From positions 3,864,001 to 3,928,000 of the forward strand of contig NZ_CP066786.1 in assembly GCF_016598595.1 (NCBI RefSeq): a stretch of 64,000 bases of DNA, in the 5' to 3' direction. Of the stretch, positions 52,105 through 60,852 are shown one piece after another. The notes below the pieces were generated by a model. That model saw only the letters and a list, made by a program, of their open reading frames with translations, ran no database searches and was not told the origin of the DNA. Every line of letters begins with the position of its first letter. Positions within the stretch are counted from its first letter, which is position 1. A program made the translations under genes and the position numbers. Source of the stretch: Martelella lutilitoris (GTDB lineage Bacteria; Pseudomonadota; Alphaproteobacteria; Rhizobiales; Rhizobiaceae).

Positions 52105-52119
52105 TGGTATTATGTACCA
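52105..52119. promoter_or_regulatory. Operator-like inverted repeat before the SDR operon
   Basis: TGGTA-TTATG-TACCA is a perfect 5-base-arm palindrome, 46 bases before the SDR start. GntR/HutC regulators bind short palindromes containing GTA/TAC, so the GntR gene at the far end of this island is a candidate. The motif ATTATGT recurs at the hyuA promoter (62937-62943). Confidence 0.45.
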
Positions 52120-52164
52120 TTTTACTGATGGTCGGACTCTGTTCAGTCCACTGGGAGGAAAGTT

Positions 52165-52932
52165 TTGAAGAGAATGACGGGAAGAACCGCGCTGGTCACC
52201 GGCGCGGCCGACGGGCTGGGCGCGGCAATCGCGGCGCGGCTCGCCGACGAGGGCGCGCGCATCGGCATCATCGACCGTTCGGAAGAGGCGATCGAGAAGG
52301 CGCGGCAGAGCGATAGTCTGGCCTCTGCGGTCTTCATCGCCGGCGACCTGACTGATGGCGACGACATTGCCCGGATGATGGCCGATTTTGCCGCGCGGGA
52401 CATGGTCTTCGACATCCTCGTCAACAATGCCGGCGGATCGCTGCACACCCCGCGCGCCTTTCTGGAGGAGACGGACGAGGACTGGGACCGGGTGATGACG
52501 CTCAATGTCACAGCGGCGGTCAGGATCAGCCGCCACGTGCTGCCGGGCATGATTGCGGCAGGCTTCGGTCGGGTGATCAATCTCGGCTCCAAGGCCGGGC
52601 GCTACGGCAGCCTGTTCACCGGCGCCAATTATGTCGCCGCCAAGGGCGCCATCCAGTCGATGACGCTGCAGATGGCGCAGGAGTTCGGGCCGATGGGCAT
52701 CACCTGCAACGCCGTCTGCCCCGGGGCCATCTCCACGCCGCGCGTGGAACGGCTGCTCAATGAGCGCATGACACCGGAAGAACGCCGGCGCGCGCTTGAA
52801 GGCGTGCCTGTGCGCCGCCATGGCCGCGTGGAGGATGTGGCCGCCGCCGTCGCCTTCTTCGCTTCCGAAGAGGCAGGCTTCATCACGGGCCAGCTTCTCG
52901 ACGTCAACGGCGGACAGGGAATGGCATCATGA
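52165..52932 (+). CDS. Short-chain dehydrogenase/reductase
   Basis: The 255-residue product has the cofactor motif TGAADGLGAAIAARL, NNAGGS, and the catalytic Ser/Tyr/Lys in NLGSKAGRYGS and NYVAAKGAIQSMTLQM. It is probably NAD(P)H-dependent on a polyol, hydroxy acid or ketone; substrate unknown. The TTG at 52165 has GGGAGG seven bases upstream, which favours it over the ATG three codons in. It is the first gene of an operon with an epimerase-like gene and pxpBC. Confidence 0.9.
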   Translation: MKRMTGRTALVTGAADGLGAAIAARLADEGARIGIIDRSEEAIEKARQSDSLASAVFIAGDLTDGDDIARMMADFAARDMVFDILVNNAGGSLHTPRAFLEETDEDWDRVMTLNVTAAVRISRHVLPGMIAAGFGRVINLGSKAGRYGSLFTGANYVAAKGAIQSMTLQMAQEFGPMGITCNAVCPGAISTPRVERLLNERMTPEERRRALEGVPVRRHGRVEDVAAAVAFFASEEAGFITGQLLDVNGGQGMAS

Positions 52933-53843
52933 ACGGCATAGACAACACCCCGCATACGCCGCTCAAGGTCCTGGTCACTGGCGGCACAGGATTTCTCGGC
53001 CAGGCGCTGACGAAGGCGCTCGCCGCGCGCGGCGACCAGGTCACCGTTCTCGACCTCAAACTTCCGGCCGAGACGGCGCGCATTCCCGGCGTCACCTATG
53101 TCGAGGGCAACATCACAGAACCGGACTCGGTCGAAGGGACCATCGCGCGCTTCGGGACCGAGGCGATCCTGCATCTTGCCGCCCTCGTCATTCCCGCCTG
53201 CCGGGCAAATCCGGCGCTCGGCGCCCAGGTCAATGTCGTCGGCCACATCAACATCATGCAGGCGGCGCTGAAGGCCGGCATTTCCCGCATCGTCTACGCA
53301 AGTTCGCTTGCCGCGCGACCGCGCGGCCCCCTCGCCTCACCCGTCAACCTCTATGGCGCGTTCAAGCATTGCTGCGAGGAGATCTCCAAGATCTATTTCC
53401 TCGACCACGGTCTCGGCTCGGTGGGCCTGAGGCCGCATGTGGTCTACGGACCGGGCCGCACCAGCGGGGAAACGGCGGCGATCACGCTTGCCATGCAGGC
53501 CGCCGCACGCGGCGAACCTTACGAGATCCCGTTTTCCGGAAAGATGTGCTTCCAGCATATCGACGAGGTGGCCGAGATATTCCTGCGATCGCTCGACCGG
53601 CCGGCGCCCGCGCCGATCGTCAGCGACCTGACCACGACCATCGGTTCGAGCGAGGATGTGGCAGAGGCGATCCGCACGGTGGTGCCGGAGGCGCGGATCA
53701 CCATTGCCGAACGGCCCCGGCCGATGCCGGACGCGCTCGACAACGCGCCGCTGCGCGATTTTCTCGGCGACTGGAACGCCGTTTCTCTTGAAGAAGGCAC
53801 CCGCCGTACCATTGAGGCCTTTCGCGCGACCGCCGATAGCTGA
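52929..53843 (+). CDS. NAD-dependent epimerase/dehydratase family protein
   Basis: The 304-residue extended SDR has VTGGTGFLGQALTKALAARG, the Ser-x-x-x YxxxK site with YASSLAARPRG and NLYGAFKH, and RPHVVYGPGR. It resembles the sugar-acid dehydrogenase group (DenD-like) and UDP-sugar epimerases; the short C-terminal domain favours the former but this is inference. ATGA overlap with the SDR gene shows coupling. Confidence 0.88.
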   Translation: MNGIDNTPHTPLKVLVTGGTGFLGQALTKALAARGDQVTVLDLKLPAETARIPGVTYVEGNITEPDSVEGTIARFGTEAILHLAALVIPACRANPALGAQVNVVGHINIMQAALKAGISRIVYASSLAARPRGPLASPVNLYGAFKHCCEEISKIYFLDHGLGSVGLRPHVVYGPGRTSGETAAITLAMQAAARGEPYEIPFSGKMCFQHIDEVAEIFLRSLDRPAPAPIVSDLTTTIGSSEDVAEAIRTVVPEARITIAERPRPMPDALDNAPLRDFLGDWNAVSLEEGTRRTIEAFRATADS

Positions 53844-53905
53844 TAGACATAAGGTCGCGCGGCGAAAAAACGCCGTGCGGACAATGTCGAGCCAGGGACA
53901 GGCTT

Positions 53906-54625
53906 TTGGTGCGGATCAAGCCGGCCGGCGATCAGGCCGTGACGATAGAATTTGGCGACAGCATCGACGAGGCGGTCAGCGCGCGCGTGATCGCCCTCGA
54001 TCGTGACCTGAAGGATGACCCGTTCGCCGGCATCACCGAAACCGTTCCGACCTACCGCTCGCTGCTTGTATTCTACGATCCGGCAATCGTCGCCGGCGCT
54101 GACCTTGCGAAACGCCTCGAAGCGCGCGCGGCAGCGACGAAGGCGTCGAACGAGACGCTGGCCCGTCATTTCACCGTCCCGGTCTGTTATCAGGGCGCAG
54201 ATGCGCTCGATCTTCAGGCCGTGGCGGCAGAGAGGGCGATGAGCGCGGACGAGGTCATCGCCCTTCACACGGGCGCCACCTTCCGGGTCTTCATGATCGG
54301 CTTTGCCCCGGGCTTTGCCTATCTCGGCGGCCTGCCGGAAGCGCTCGCCACGCCGCGGCTTGCCGAACCGCGTCAGCATGTGCCGGCCGGCGCAGTCGGG
54401 ATCGGCGGACGACAGGCGGCAATCAACTCACTCCCCGGCCCGAGCGGCTGGCGCTATATCGGCCGCACGCCGCTGAGGCTGTTCGACGCCGGGCGCGGCG
54501 AACCTGCCTTTTTCCGCGCGGGAGACGTCATCCGCTTTGCCGCCGTCTCGCCCGCCGAGATGGCCGACCTTGACAGACGGGCAGACCTTGGAGAAGCGAT
54601 CGTGGAAGCGCAGCCGCCATGGTGA
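53906..54625 (+). CDS. pxpB: 5-oxoprolinase subunit B (PxpB/KipI-like)
   Basis: The 239-residue product has the PxpB motifs FMIGFAPGFAYLGGLPE, RQHVPAGAVGIGGRQAAIN and PGPSGWRYIGRTPLRLFD. With PxpA and PxpC it makes ATP-dependent 5-oxoprolinase; KipI of Bacillus also inhibits KinA. PxpA is not in the window, so the substrate may differ. Start is TTG at 53906 or GTG at 53909, after AGGGAC. Confidence 0.9.
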   Translation: MVRIKPAGDQAVTIEFGDSIDEAVSARVIALDRDLKDDPFAGITETVPTYRSLLVFYDPAIVAGADLAKRLEARAAATKASNETLARHFTVPVCYQGADALDLQAVAAERAMSADEVIALHTGATFRVFMIGFAPGFAYLGGLPEALATPRLAEPRQHVPAGAVGIGGRQAAINSLPGPSGWRYIGRTPLRLFDAGRGEPAFFRAGDVIRFAAVSPAEMADLDRRADLGEAIVEAQPPW

Positions 54626-55554
54626 TGCTGGACGTTTTGAGGGCCGGCCTGCTGGTGACGGTCCAGGCAAAGCCGCGCACGGAATACCTGGCGGCCGGCG
54701 TCTCGCCGTCGGGGCCGATGGATGAGGATGCCTTCCGCATCGCCCAGGCGCTTGTCGGCAACGGTCCTGATGCCGCCGCGCTCGAATTCGCCCAGTATGG
54801 CGGAAGCTACCGCGTTTCCGAGCCTGCGCTTGTGGCCGTCACCGGCGGGGCGGTTGAAGTCATGATCGACGGGCGGCCCGCGCCCTGCTGGGAAAGTCAT
54901 CTCCTGAGACCCGGCGAACGGCTCGATGTCGGCGTGCTGCGCGGCGGCATGTGGGGCTATGTCGCCTTTTCCGGCGGCATCGACGTTCCCGTCCTGCTCG
55001 GTTCGCGCGCCACCCATGTGCGAAACGGGATGGGCGGCTTCGAGGGGCGGGCGCTTACGGCCGGAGACAGGCTGAACCTTTTTGCGTCCCCGGCGCTTTC
55101 GCCACGCCGGATGCGGTCGATCTTCCGCAGGCCTTCGGGGCCGATCCGGGTGATCGCCGGGCCCCAGGATGATTATTTCGACGCCCGCGCCTGGTCTCTG
55201 TTTCTCGAAGAACCCTTTGCCGTCTCGACGCGCCGCGACCGGATGGCGAGCCTGCTTTTCGGGCCGGCACTCAAGGCATCGCGCGGCCACGACATCATTT
55301 CCGACGGAACGCCGCCTGGCTCCATCCAGGTGCCCGGCTCGGGCACGGCGACCGTGCTGACGGCGGAGCGCCAGACGACAGGCGGCTACCCCAAGATCGC
55401 GACAATCATTTCGGCGGACTTGCCGCGCCTGGCGCAGATGCCCGGCGGCCTGCCCTTCCGCTTCGCGCTGGTACAAAGAGACCAGGCAGAGGATAGCCTG
55501 CTTGTGGCAAGACGGCTGGCGGACACGATCATCGCCGAGATCGTAAACGCCTGA
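54619..55554 (+). CDS. pxpC: 5-oxoprolinase subunit C (PxpC/KipA-like)
   Basis: The 311-residue product has GVSPSGPMDEDAFRIAQALV, ALEFAQYGGSYRVSEPAL and GGYPKIATIISADLPRLAQM, all typical of PxpC. It overlaps pxpB by seven bases. It ends six bases before the convergent GntR gene. Confidence 0.92.
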   Translation: MVMLDVLRAGLLVTVQAKPRTEYLAAGVSPSGPMDEDAFRIAQALVGNGPDAAALEFAQYGGSYRVSEPALVAVTGGAVEVMIDGRPAPCWESHLLRPGERLDVGVLRGGMWGYVAFSGGIDVPVLLGSRATHVRNGMGGFEGRALTAGDRLNLFASPALSPRRMRSIFRRPSGPIRVIAGPQDDYFDARAWSLFLEEPFAVSTRRDRMASLLFGPALKASRGHDIISDGTPPGSIQVPGSGTATVLTAERQTTGGYPKIATIISADLPRLAQMPGGLPFRFALVQRDQAEDSLLVARRLADTIIAEIVNA

Positions 55555-55560
55555 CGGACT

Positions 55561-56283
55561 TTATTTCAGGAGCACGTCATTGCGCAGCTGGAAGCGCGCG
55601 GGATCGTATATTGCCTGCGAGATTTCAACCAGCTCACCGTTCTGGCTATAGAGTTCGGCCTCGATGGACAGCACCGGCGTTCCCACAGAAAGGCCGATAG
55701 CATCGGCGGCGGGCTGCGGACAGGCGATTGCGTTGGCACTCTGACTGACGCGGACGATCGGCCGGTCGAACATCTCCTCGATCAGATTGTAGACCGAGCC
55801 GACCCGGTGGCGCGAGAGCGACGGTTCAATGCCGGCATAGGGCCCGGCGACGAACATGCGCGACCAGTTGAACGGCCTCAGCCTGCCGGGGATCCGCCGG
55901 ACGCCAATCACTTCCAGCCAGAAACCGGTGGCGCTCTCATGGCTGCCGAGCGCCGGATCGGAATGGTTCTCCACATGCCGCGATGTCCAGACCTCCAGCA
56001 CCGTTTCCCGCGTCACGCGCATCAATTCCGGCATGCTGTTGGTGGCCATGCGGAAATGCTGTTGCGGGGTTTGCGAGGCGATGATCGTGCCGACCCGCTT
56101 GCGCCGCGCGACCAGGCCTTCGGACTCGAGTTCGCTCAGAGCGCGCCTCAGCGTCGTACGGCTGACGCCCCTTTCAACCGCGAACTCCACCTCCGGCGGC
56201 AGCCGGTCGCCGACTTTCCAGCGGCCCGAGGTAATTTCCTCACGCAAAGAACGGGTTAGCAATTTGTGTCGCGGTGCGCTCAT
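55561..56283 (-). CDS. GntR-family (HutC/UTRA) regulator
   Basis: The 240-residue product has the GntR winged HTH (LREEITSGRWKVGDRLPPEV and RGVSRTTLRRALSELESEGL) and a UTRA effector domain (95-235). It is the last gene of the hyuAB-TRAP operon, its ATG overlapping the dctM stop. It probably represses both facing operons until the imported compound or a product binds. Confidence 0.92.
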   Translation of the reverse strand: MSAPRHKLLTRSLREEITSGRWKVGDRLPPEVEFAVERGVSRTTLRRALSELESEGLVARRKRVGTIIASQTPQQHFRMATNSMPELMRVTRETVLEVWTSRHVENHSDPALGSHESATGFWLEVIGVRRIPGRLRPFNWSRMFVAGPYAGIEPSLSRHRVGSVYNLIEEMFDRPIVRVSQSANAIACPQPAADAIGLSVGTPVLSIEAELYSQNGELVEISQAIYDPARFQLRNDVLLK

Positions 56284-57569
56284 TCCATCTTTCCCGGCAG
56301 CCAAAGAACGATCTGTGGGAAGGTCGCCAGAAGCAGGGCAAAGGCGACCAGAATAAGGAAGAAGGGCGCAACGGCGCGAACCAGTCTTCCAATCGTTTCG
56401 CCGGTTTGCGCCTGTATGACGAACAGGTTGAATCCCACCGGTGGCGTTATCTGGGATATCTCTACAGCAACAACGACAAAAATACCAAACCAAATCGGAT
56501 CAAAACCTGCGGACGTAACCAAAGGCAGCGTGATCGGCAAAGTCATGACGATGATCGACGTTCCGTCGAGGAACATGCCGATCAGTACATAGAACAGCAG
56601 AAGGATGGTGATCAGGGCAAAGGGCGCGAGATCAAGCGCGGCGATCCATCCGGCGATCGCGCGTGGAAGCCCGAGAAAGCCGAGCGCGGCATTGAGAAGC
56701 GCCGCGCCGATGAGGATCAGCCCCATCATCGCGCTGGTCCGCACCGCGCTGTTGCCCGCTTTCAGGAGGTTGGCCAGGGTCAGCTCGCGCCTGAGCGCCG
56801 CCAGAATGATGGCGCCGAGAACGCCGACGGAGGCCAGTTCCGTTGGGCTTGCAAAGCCGAAATAGAGCGCGCCCATGATGCCGGCGATCAGCGCCACCAT
56901 CGGCGCGATCTCGACCAGACCTCGCCAACGCTCACCCCAGCTGTAACGCTCTGCGCTCGCCCGGCCGCCGGACACCGTGTGCGCGGCGGCGATATAGAGG
57001 CTATAGAGGCTGGCAAGCAGCAGTCCGGGCACGATGCCGGCGATGAACAGCCTGAGAATGCTCTGCTCTGAGACGACGCCGTAAATGATCATGATGATCG
57101 ATGGCGGAATGAGAAAGCCGAGCGTGCCTGCGCCCGCAAGCGAACCGATCGATAGGCGCCGGTCATAGCCATGGGCCTGAAGCTCGGGAAGCGTTACCCT
57201 TCCGACGATCGCCGTCGTTGCCGCGGACGAGCCGGAAACGGCGGCAAACAGCGTGGAGCCGGCGACATTGACATGCACCAGTCCGCCCGGAAGCCGGCTG
57301 ACCCAGGGCGCAAGGCCCGAAAACAGCGAGCGGCCGAGGCGCGCCGTCACGAGAATATCGCTCATAAGGATGAACAGCGGCAGGGCGAGCAGTTCCTGCG
57401 CCGTGCCCGCCTGCCACATCAGTTTGCCGGCAAAGGCCTCGAGCGGGATATTGGGCTTGTACACCGAAAGCAGGATATAGCCGACGCCAAAAAGCGAAAG
57501 GCCGACCCATACGGAACCGAGAAGCAGAACCGCAAAGAGCAGCAGCGTGACGAGGCCGATCTCAACCAT
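56280..57569 (-). CDS. TRAP transporter large permease (DctM)
   Basis: The 429-residue product has about 12 membrane helices and the DctM patterns GILG-type loops: SALAGAGTLGFLIPPSIIMI at 150-170 and GMFLDGTSIIVMTLPITLPL, typical of the ion-transport superfamily. It overlaps dctQ by eight bases. Together with DctP and DctQ it imports an organic acid using the sodium or proton gradient. Confidence 0.93.
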   Translation of the reverse strand: MVEIGLVTLLLFAVLLLGSVWVGLSLFGVGYILLSVYKPNIPLEAFAGKLMWQAGTAQELLALPLFILMSDILVTARLGRSLFSGLAPWVSRLPGGLVHVNVAGSTLFAAVSGSSAATTAIVGRVTLPELQAHGYDRRLSIGSLAGAGTLGFLIPPSIIMIIYGVVSEQSILRLFIAGIVPGLLLASLYSLYIAAAHTVSGGRASAERYSWGERWRGLVEIAPMVALIAGIMGALYFGFASPTELASVGVLGAIILAALRRELTLANLLKAGNSAVRTSAMMGLILIGAALLNAALGFLGLPRAIAGWIAALDLAPFALITILLLFYVLIGMFLDGTSIIVMTLPITLPLVTSAGFDPIWFGIFVVVAVEISQITPPVGFNLFVIQAQTGETIGRLVRAVAPFFLILVAFALLLATFPQIVLWLPGKME

Positions 57570-58077
57570 CTTCCGCCTCCCGTGCAAGCTCCGGCTCCAG
57601 GCCGAGCAAAAGCCGCAGCAACCGCGCCGCCATGGCGAGCACGAACTCCACCGCACCGGCGACTGCAAGCGCCTGGGGGATTGCAAGCGGCGTATTCATG
57701 TAGCTCGACTGGCGCAGCCCGCGCGTGAAGGAAGCATGAAAGACGGTCCAGAAGGCTTCCAGCAGCAGGCAGGCGAGGACGAGGCCGACAAGCGTTGCGG
57801 CGATATCGACGACCCGGGAAAAGCGAGGTCCACGCGACAGGAGCAGAGAAACCCGCACCTGCGTCCCGTGCTGCAGCGCGGGACCGAGACCGAGCAGAAA
57901 CACGCCGCACATGGCGAAGGCGGAATATTCCCACGAAAAAGCCAGACTTCGGCTGAGAAAGCCACGACTGAAGACCTCCGCCAGCATCATCGCGCAGAAA
58001 CAGTAGAGCAGCGCCATGGCCACGGTCTGTGCAATCCTGGCGGTCCAGTCGGTAAATGTCAGAAAGGCACGAACCAT
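57562..58077 (-). CDS. TRAP transporter small permease (DctQ)
   Basis: The 171-residue product has four membrane helices; AFSWEYSAFAMCGVFLLGLG is the DctQ-typical W/E segment of helix 2. It fits between dctP and dctM, as in most TRAP operons. Confidence 0.9.
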   Translation of the reverse strand: MVRAFLTFTDWTARIAQTVAMALLYCFCAMMLAEVFSRGFLSRSLAFSWEYSAFAMCGVFLLGLGPALQHGTQVRVSLLLSRGPRFSRVVDIAATLVGLVLACLLLEAFWTVFHASFTRGLRQSSYMNTPLAIPQALAVAGAVEFVLAMAARLLRLLLGLEPELAREAEDG

Positions 58078-58099
58078 TGCATATCCATGGCAAGAAGGC

Positions 58100-58164
58100 T
58101 TCCGGGATCGGCACCCCGGAAACCCCGTTCATGAAAGGAGCGCCCGCGGCGACAGACCGCGGGC
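58100..58164 (-). other. Two hairpins between dctP and dctQ
   Basis: GCCCGCGG (58142-58149) pairs with CCGCGGGC (58157-58164), and TTCCGGG (58100-58106) pairs with CCCGGAA (58115-58121). They lie in the 95-base gap after dctP without T-runs. Such structures after the binding-protein gene usually raise its share of the message. Confidence 0.45.
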
Positions 58165-58172
58165 AGCGGCCG

Positions 58173-59153
58173 CTACTTGCCGGCCGCCTCCGTGTAGGCA
58201 TCGATGATCGGACCGGCCGCGGGCACGCGTTCGATGAAGCTGCCCCACATCTCGTGTCCGGCCTCGGACATGACCGCCTTCATCGAGTCTGCGGCCTCCG
58301 TCACGGTGATGCCGTTTTCGACAAGGATCTCCGTCTTGCCCTCGTCCTCGGCCGCACTCTGCGCCCAGAACTCGGCCTCGAGCGCCTCGACCACGCCTTC
58401 GATCGCGGCCTGGTCCTCGGCGGAAAGCGCATTCCATGCGTCGAGATTGATGGTCACCGCATCGGTCGAGGTCGACCATTGCAGCGGGTTGAAATAGGAG
58501 GTCGTGTCCCACAGCTTGCCGTCGACGCCCGAGGAGGTCGAGGTCGCCACGCCGTCAATCGTTCCGGCCGCAAGCGCCGGCACGACATCGCCCCAGGGCA
58601 TTTCCAGCGGCGCTGCCCCGAGCTTGGTCAGGAATTCAAAGCTGGCCGGGTTGAAGGCGCGAATGCGCTGGCCTTCGAGATCCTCGGCCGTGGTGATTTC
58701 CGAACGCGAGTAGAGGCCGGGCGAAGGCCACGGAACATAATAGAGGATCTTCTGGTTGTGGCTTTCCGCGATCTCGTCGAACGCCGGCGAGGCGATTTCG
58801 AGGAAGGTCGCCATCTCCTCCTGACCCTGGATCAGATAAGGCAGCGTGTCGATCGCCAGAAGCGGCTCCTCGCCGGCCTGCAGGAACAGCAGGAAATCGG
58901 CCATCTGAACGATCCCGCTTTCCACCGCCGCCATGCTCTCGGAACCGGAAACGCCGATTTCGCCGGCGTTGAAGACGTTGATCTGGACGTTGCCGTCGGT
59001 CGCCTTGGCCACGGCGTCGGCAAACTGGCGCGCTGCCTTCGCCTGGAAATTGGTGTCCGGCCACGGAGTCGAGAAGTCCAGTGTCGTCTCAGCCGAAGCC
59101 GCAGCGGCGCTCAGACTGACGGCCGCAACGGCCAGCATGGGGATCGTTCGCAT
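58173..59153 (-). CDS. TRAP transporter substrate-binding protein (DctP)
   Basis: The 326-residue product has a signal peptide (MLAVAAVSLSAAAASA) and the DctP fold, with KAARQFADAVAKATDGNVQI, EGQRIRAFNPASFEFLTKLG (which includes the carboxylate-binding Arg) and PWGDVVPALAAGTIDGVATS. It collects a carboxylate-bearing compound. It begins four bases after the hyuB stop, so enzyme and uptake genes are coupled. The ATG at 59153 is favoured over longer readings. Confidence 0.93.
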   Translation of the reverse strand: MRTIPMLAVAAVSLSAAAASAETTLDFSTPWPDTNFQAKAARQFADAVAKATDGNVQINVFNAGEIGVSGSESMAAVESGIVQMADFLLFLQAGEEPLLAIDTLPYLIQGQEEMATFLEIASPAFDEIAESHNQKILYYVPWPSPGLYSRSEITTAEDLEGQRIRAFNPASFEFLTKLGAAPLEMPWGDVVPALAAGTIDGVATSTSSGVDGKLWDTTSYFNPLQWSTSTDAVTINLDAWNALSAEDQAAIEGVVEALEAEFWAQSAAEDEGKTEILVENGITVTEAADSMKAVMSEAGHEMWGSFIERVPAAGPIIDAYTEAAGK

Positions 59154-59157
59154 TGCC

Positions 59158-60852
59158 CTATTCTCCTCTATCGGTTTCATGCACCTTAACATTGTGCCCG
59201 TTTTCATTGTACCCGTAATCGCGCCCGGCCGCAGCGGGGCTGACGAGCCCGCGCTCAAGATCGATCGCCAGTTTTTTCCGGTCACGACGCCCGGGCGGGC
59301 CAAAGCCGCCGCCGCCCGGCGTCCTCAGGATCAGCGCCTCGCCCGGCGGGATGGTATAAAGCCCCTTGCTCGCGATCACCGTGCCGTCGGTAATCTCGGC
59401 ATGACCGGGCGCGCCGGCCTGTCCGCCTTCCCGGCCCTCTGCTCCCTTCCGCAGGCGTTCGAAGGCCGCCGCCGACAGGATCAGGCTCTGGCCCAGCGCC
59501 GACCGGATGCGTATCTCCTGGCCAAGGCCGCCGCGATATTCCCCCGCCCCGCCGCTGTCCGGCGCGAATTCCTTCTTCTCGTAGATCAGCGGCGCCACGG
59601 TTTCTGCCACCTCGACCGGCACCGTGCCGACGCCGGAGGGGAAGGCCGTGGTCGACAGACCGTCGGAGGCCGGACGCGCGCCCATGCCGCCGAGCGCGAC
59701 ATTGAGCGAGGCAAAGCCGCCCTCGCCCTCCGCCGTGATTGCCAGAACCCAGAGCGCGCCGGCGCTTTCGGCGAGAATTTCCCCGCGCTTGGCCTCCGCC
59801 AGGCAGCCGAGCATCAGGTCCGGCAGGGCCTGCCCCACGACGTGGCGCGCCGTCACGGGCCATGGCCGTTCGGCGCTCACGATCAGGCCCGGCGGCGCAT
59901 CGATCCGGATCGGCGCGAGCGAGGCATGGTTGTTCGGAACCTCCGGTGCGATCGCCACCTTGATGCCAAAGGAGGCATAGGCCTGACTGTAGTTCAGCGG
60001 ACAATTGATGCCCTTGGCGACGGCTGGCGACGATCCCTTGAGGTCGACCGATATCTCGCCGTCCCTGACCGTCATCTCCGCCTTCAGCCGGATCGGCGCG
60101 TCATAGCCGTCAAGTTCGATCTCGGCGTGGTAGACGCCTTCCGGCACCTTCTCGATCGCCGCCCGCGTTGCTTCGGCCGAGCGGGTGAAGATGAATTCCG
60201 CAAGCGGTTCGAGTGAATCCGCGTCATATTCCTCCATCAGGGCGAGAAGCCGCCTCAGCCCCTCGTCATTGCAGCTCATCAGCGAGATCACGTCGCCGCG
60301 CGCCTCGCGCGGGACGCGGGAATTGACGGCGATCAGCGCAAGCAGTTCCTCGTTGACCACGCCCTTGCGCCGAAGCCGCGTCACCGGGATGACCACGCCC
60401 TCCTCGAACACCGAACGCGCCTCCGCCGACCAGCCGAGCCCGCCGATATCGACGACATGGCAGGTCGAGGCGATATAGGCGACGATCGTCCCCTTCCAGA
60501 AGACCGGGGTGACCAGAACGAAGTCGAAGACATGGCCGGCCCCGAGCCAGGGGTCGTTGGTCACCAGAACGTCACCGTCTTCCAGCGTTTCGGCCGGCAC
60601 ATGTTCCAGCATGGCATTGACCGATTTCGCCATGGTGTTGACGTGGCCGGGGGTGCCGGTGACGGCCTGGGCCATCATCCGACCGCTCGCGTCGAAAATG
60701 CCGGCCGACAGGTCGCCCGCCTCGCGCACGATGGCCCCGAAGGCGACGCGCAGAAGCGCATTCGCCTGTTCCTCGCAGACCGAGATCAGGCGGTTCCACA
60801 TGACATTCATGGCGATGATGTCGGCGTCGGTGAGTTGCTTTTCGGTCATCAT
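59158..60852 (-). CDS. Hydantoinase B/oxoprolinase family protein (HyuB)
   Basis: The 564-residue product has the HyuB start DIIAMNVMWNRLISVCEEQA, FGAIVREAGDLSAGIFDASG, WLGAGHVFDFVLVTPVFWKG and the end RTPGGGGFGPP. It is the partner of the ATP-binding HyuA, here upstream and overlapping by four bases. Such pairs open hydantoin, 5-oxoproline or N-methylhydantoin rings with ATP, or, in related systems, carboxylate acetone or acetophenone. Confidence 0.93.
   Translation of the reverse strand: MMTEKQLTDADIIAMNVMWNRLISVCEEQANALLRVAFGAIVREAGDLSAGIFDASGRMMAQAVTGTPGHVNTMAKSVNAMLEHVPAETLEDGDVLVTNDPWLGAGHVFDFVLVTPVFWKGTIVAYIASTCHVVDIGGLGWSAEARSVFEEGVVIPVTRLRRKGVVNEELLALIAVNSRVPREARGDVISLMSCNDEGLRRLLALMEEYDADSLEPLAEFIFTRSAEATRAAIEKVPEGVYHAEIELDGYDAPIRLKAEMTVRDGEISVDLKGSSPAVAKGINCPLNYSQAYASFGIKVAIAPEVPNNHASLAPIRIDAPPGLIVSAERPWPVTARHVVGQALPDLMLGCLAEAKRGEILAESAGALWVLAITAEGEGGFASLNVALGGMGARPASDGLSTTAFPSGVGTVPVEVAETVAPLIYEKKEFAPDSGGAGEYRGGLGQEIRIRSALGQSLILSAAAFERLRKGAEGREGGQAGAPGHAEITDGTVIASKGLYTIPPGEALILRTPGGGGFGPPGRRDRKKLAIDLERGLVSPAAAGRDYGYNENGHNVKVHETDRGE

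Noticed and set aside
52165-55554. PxpABC operon with a hidden pxpA
   Set aside because: No LamB/YcsF-type frame exists in the island on either strand; the first two genes are dehydrogenase-type enzymes.
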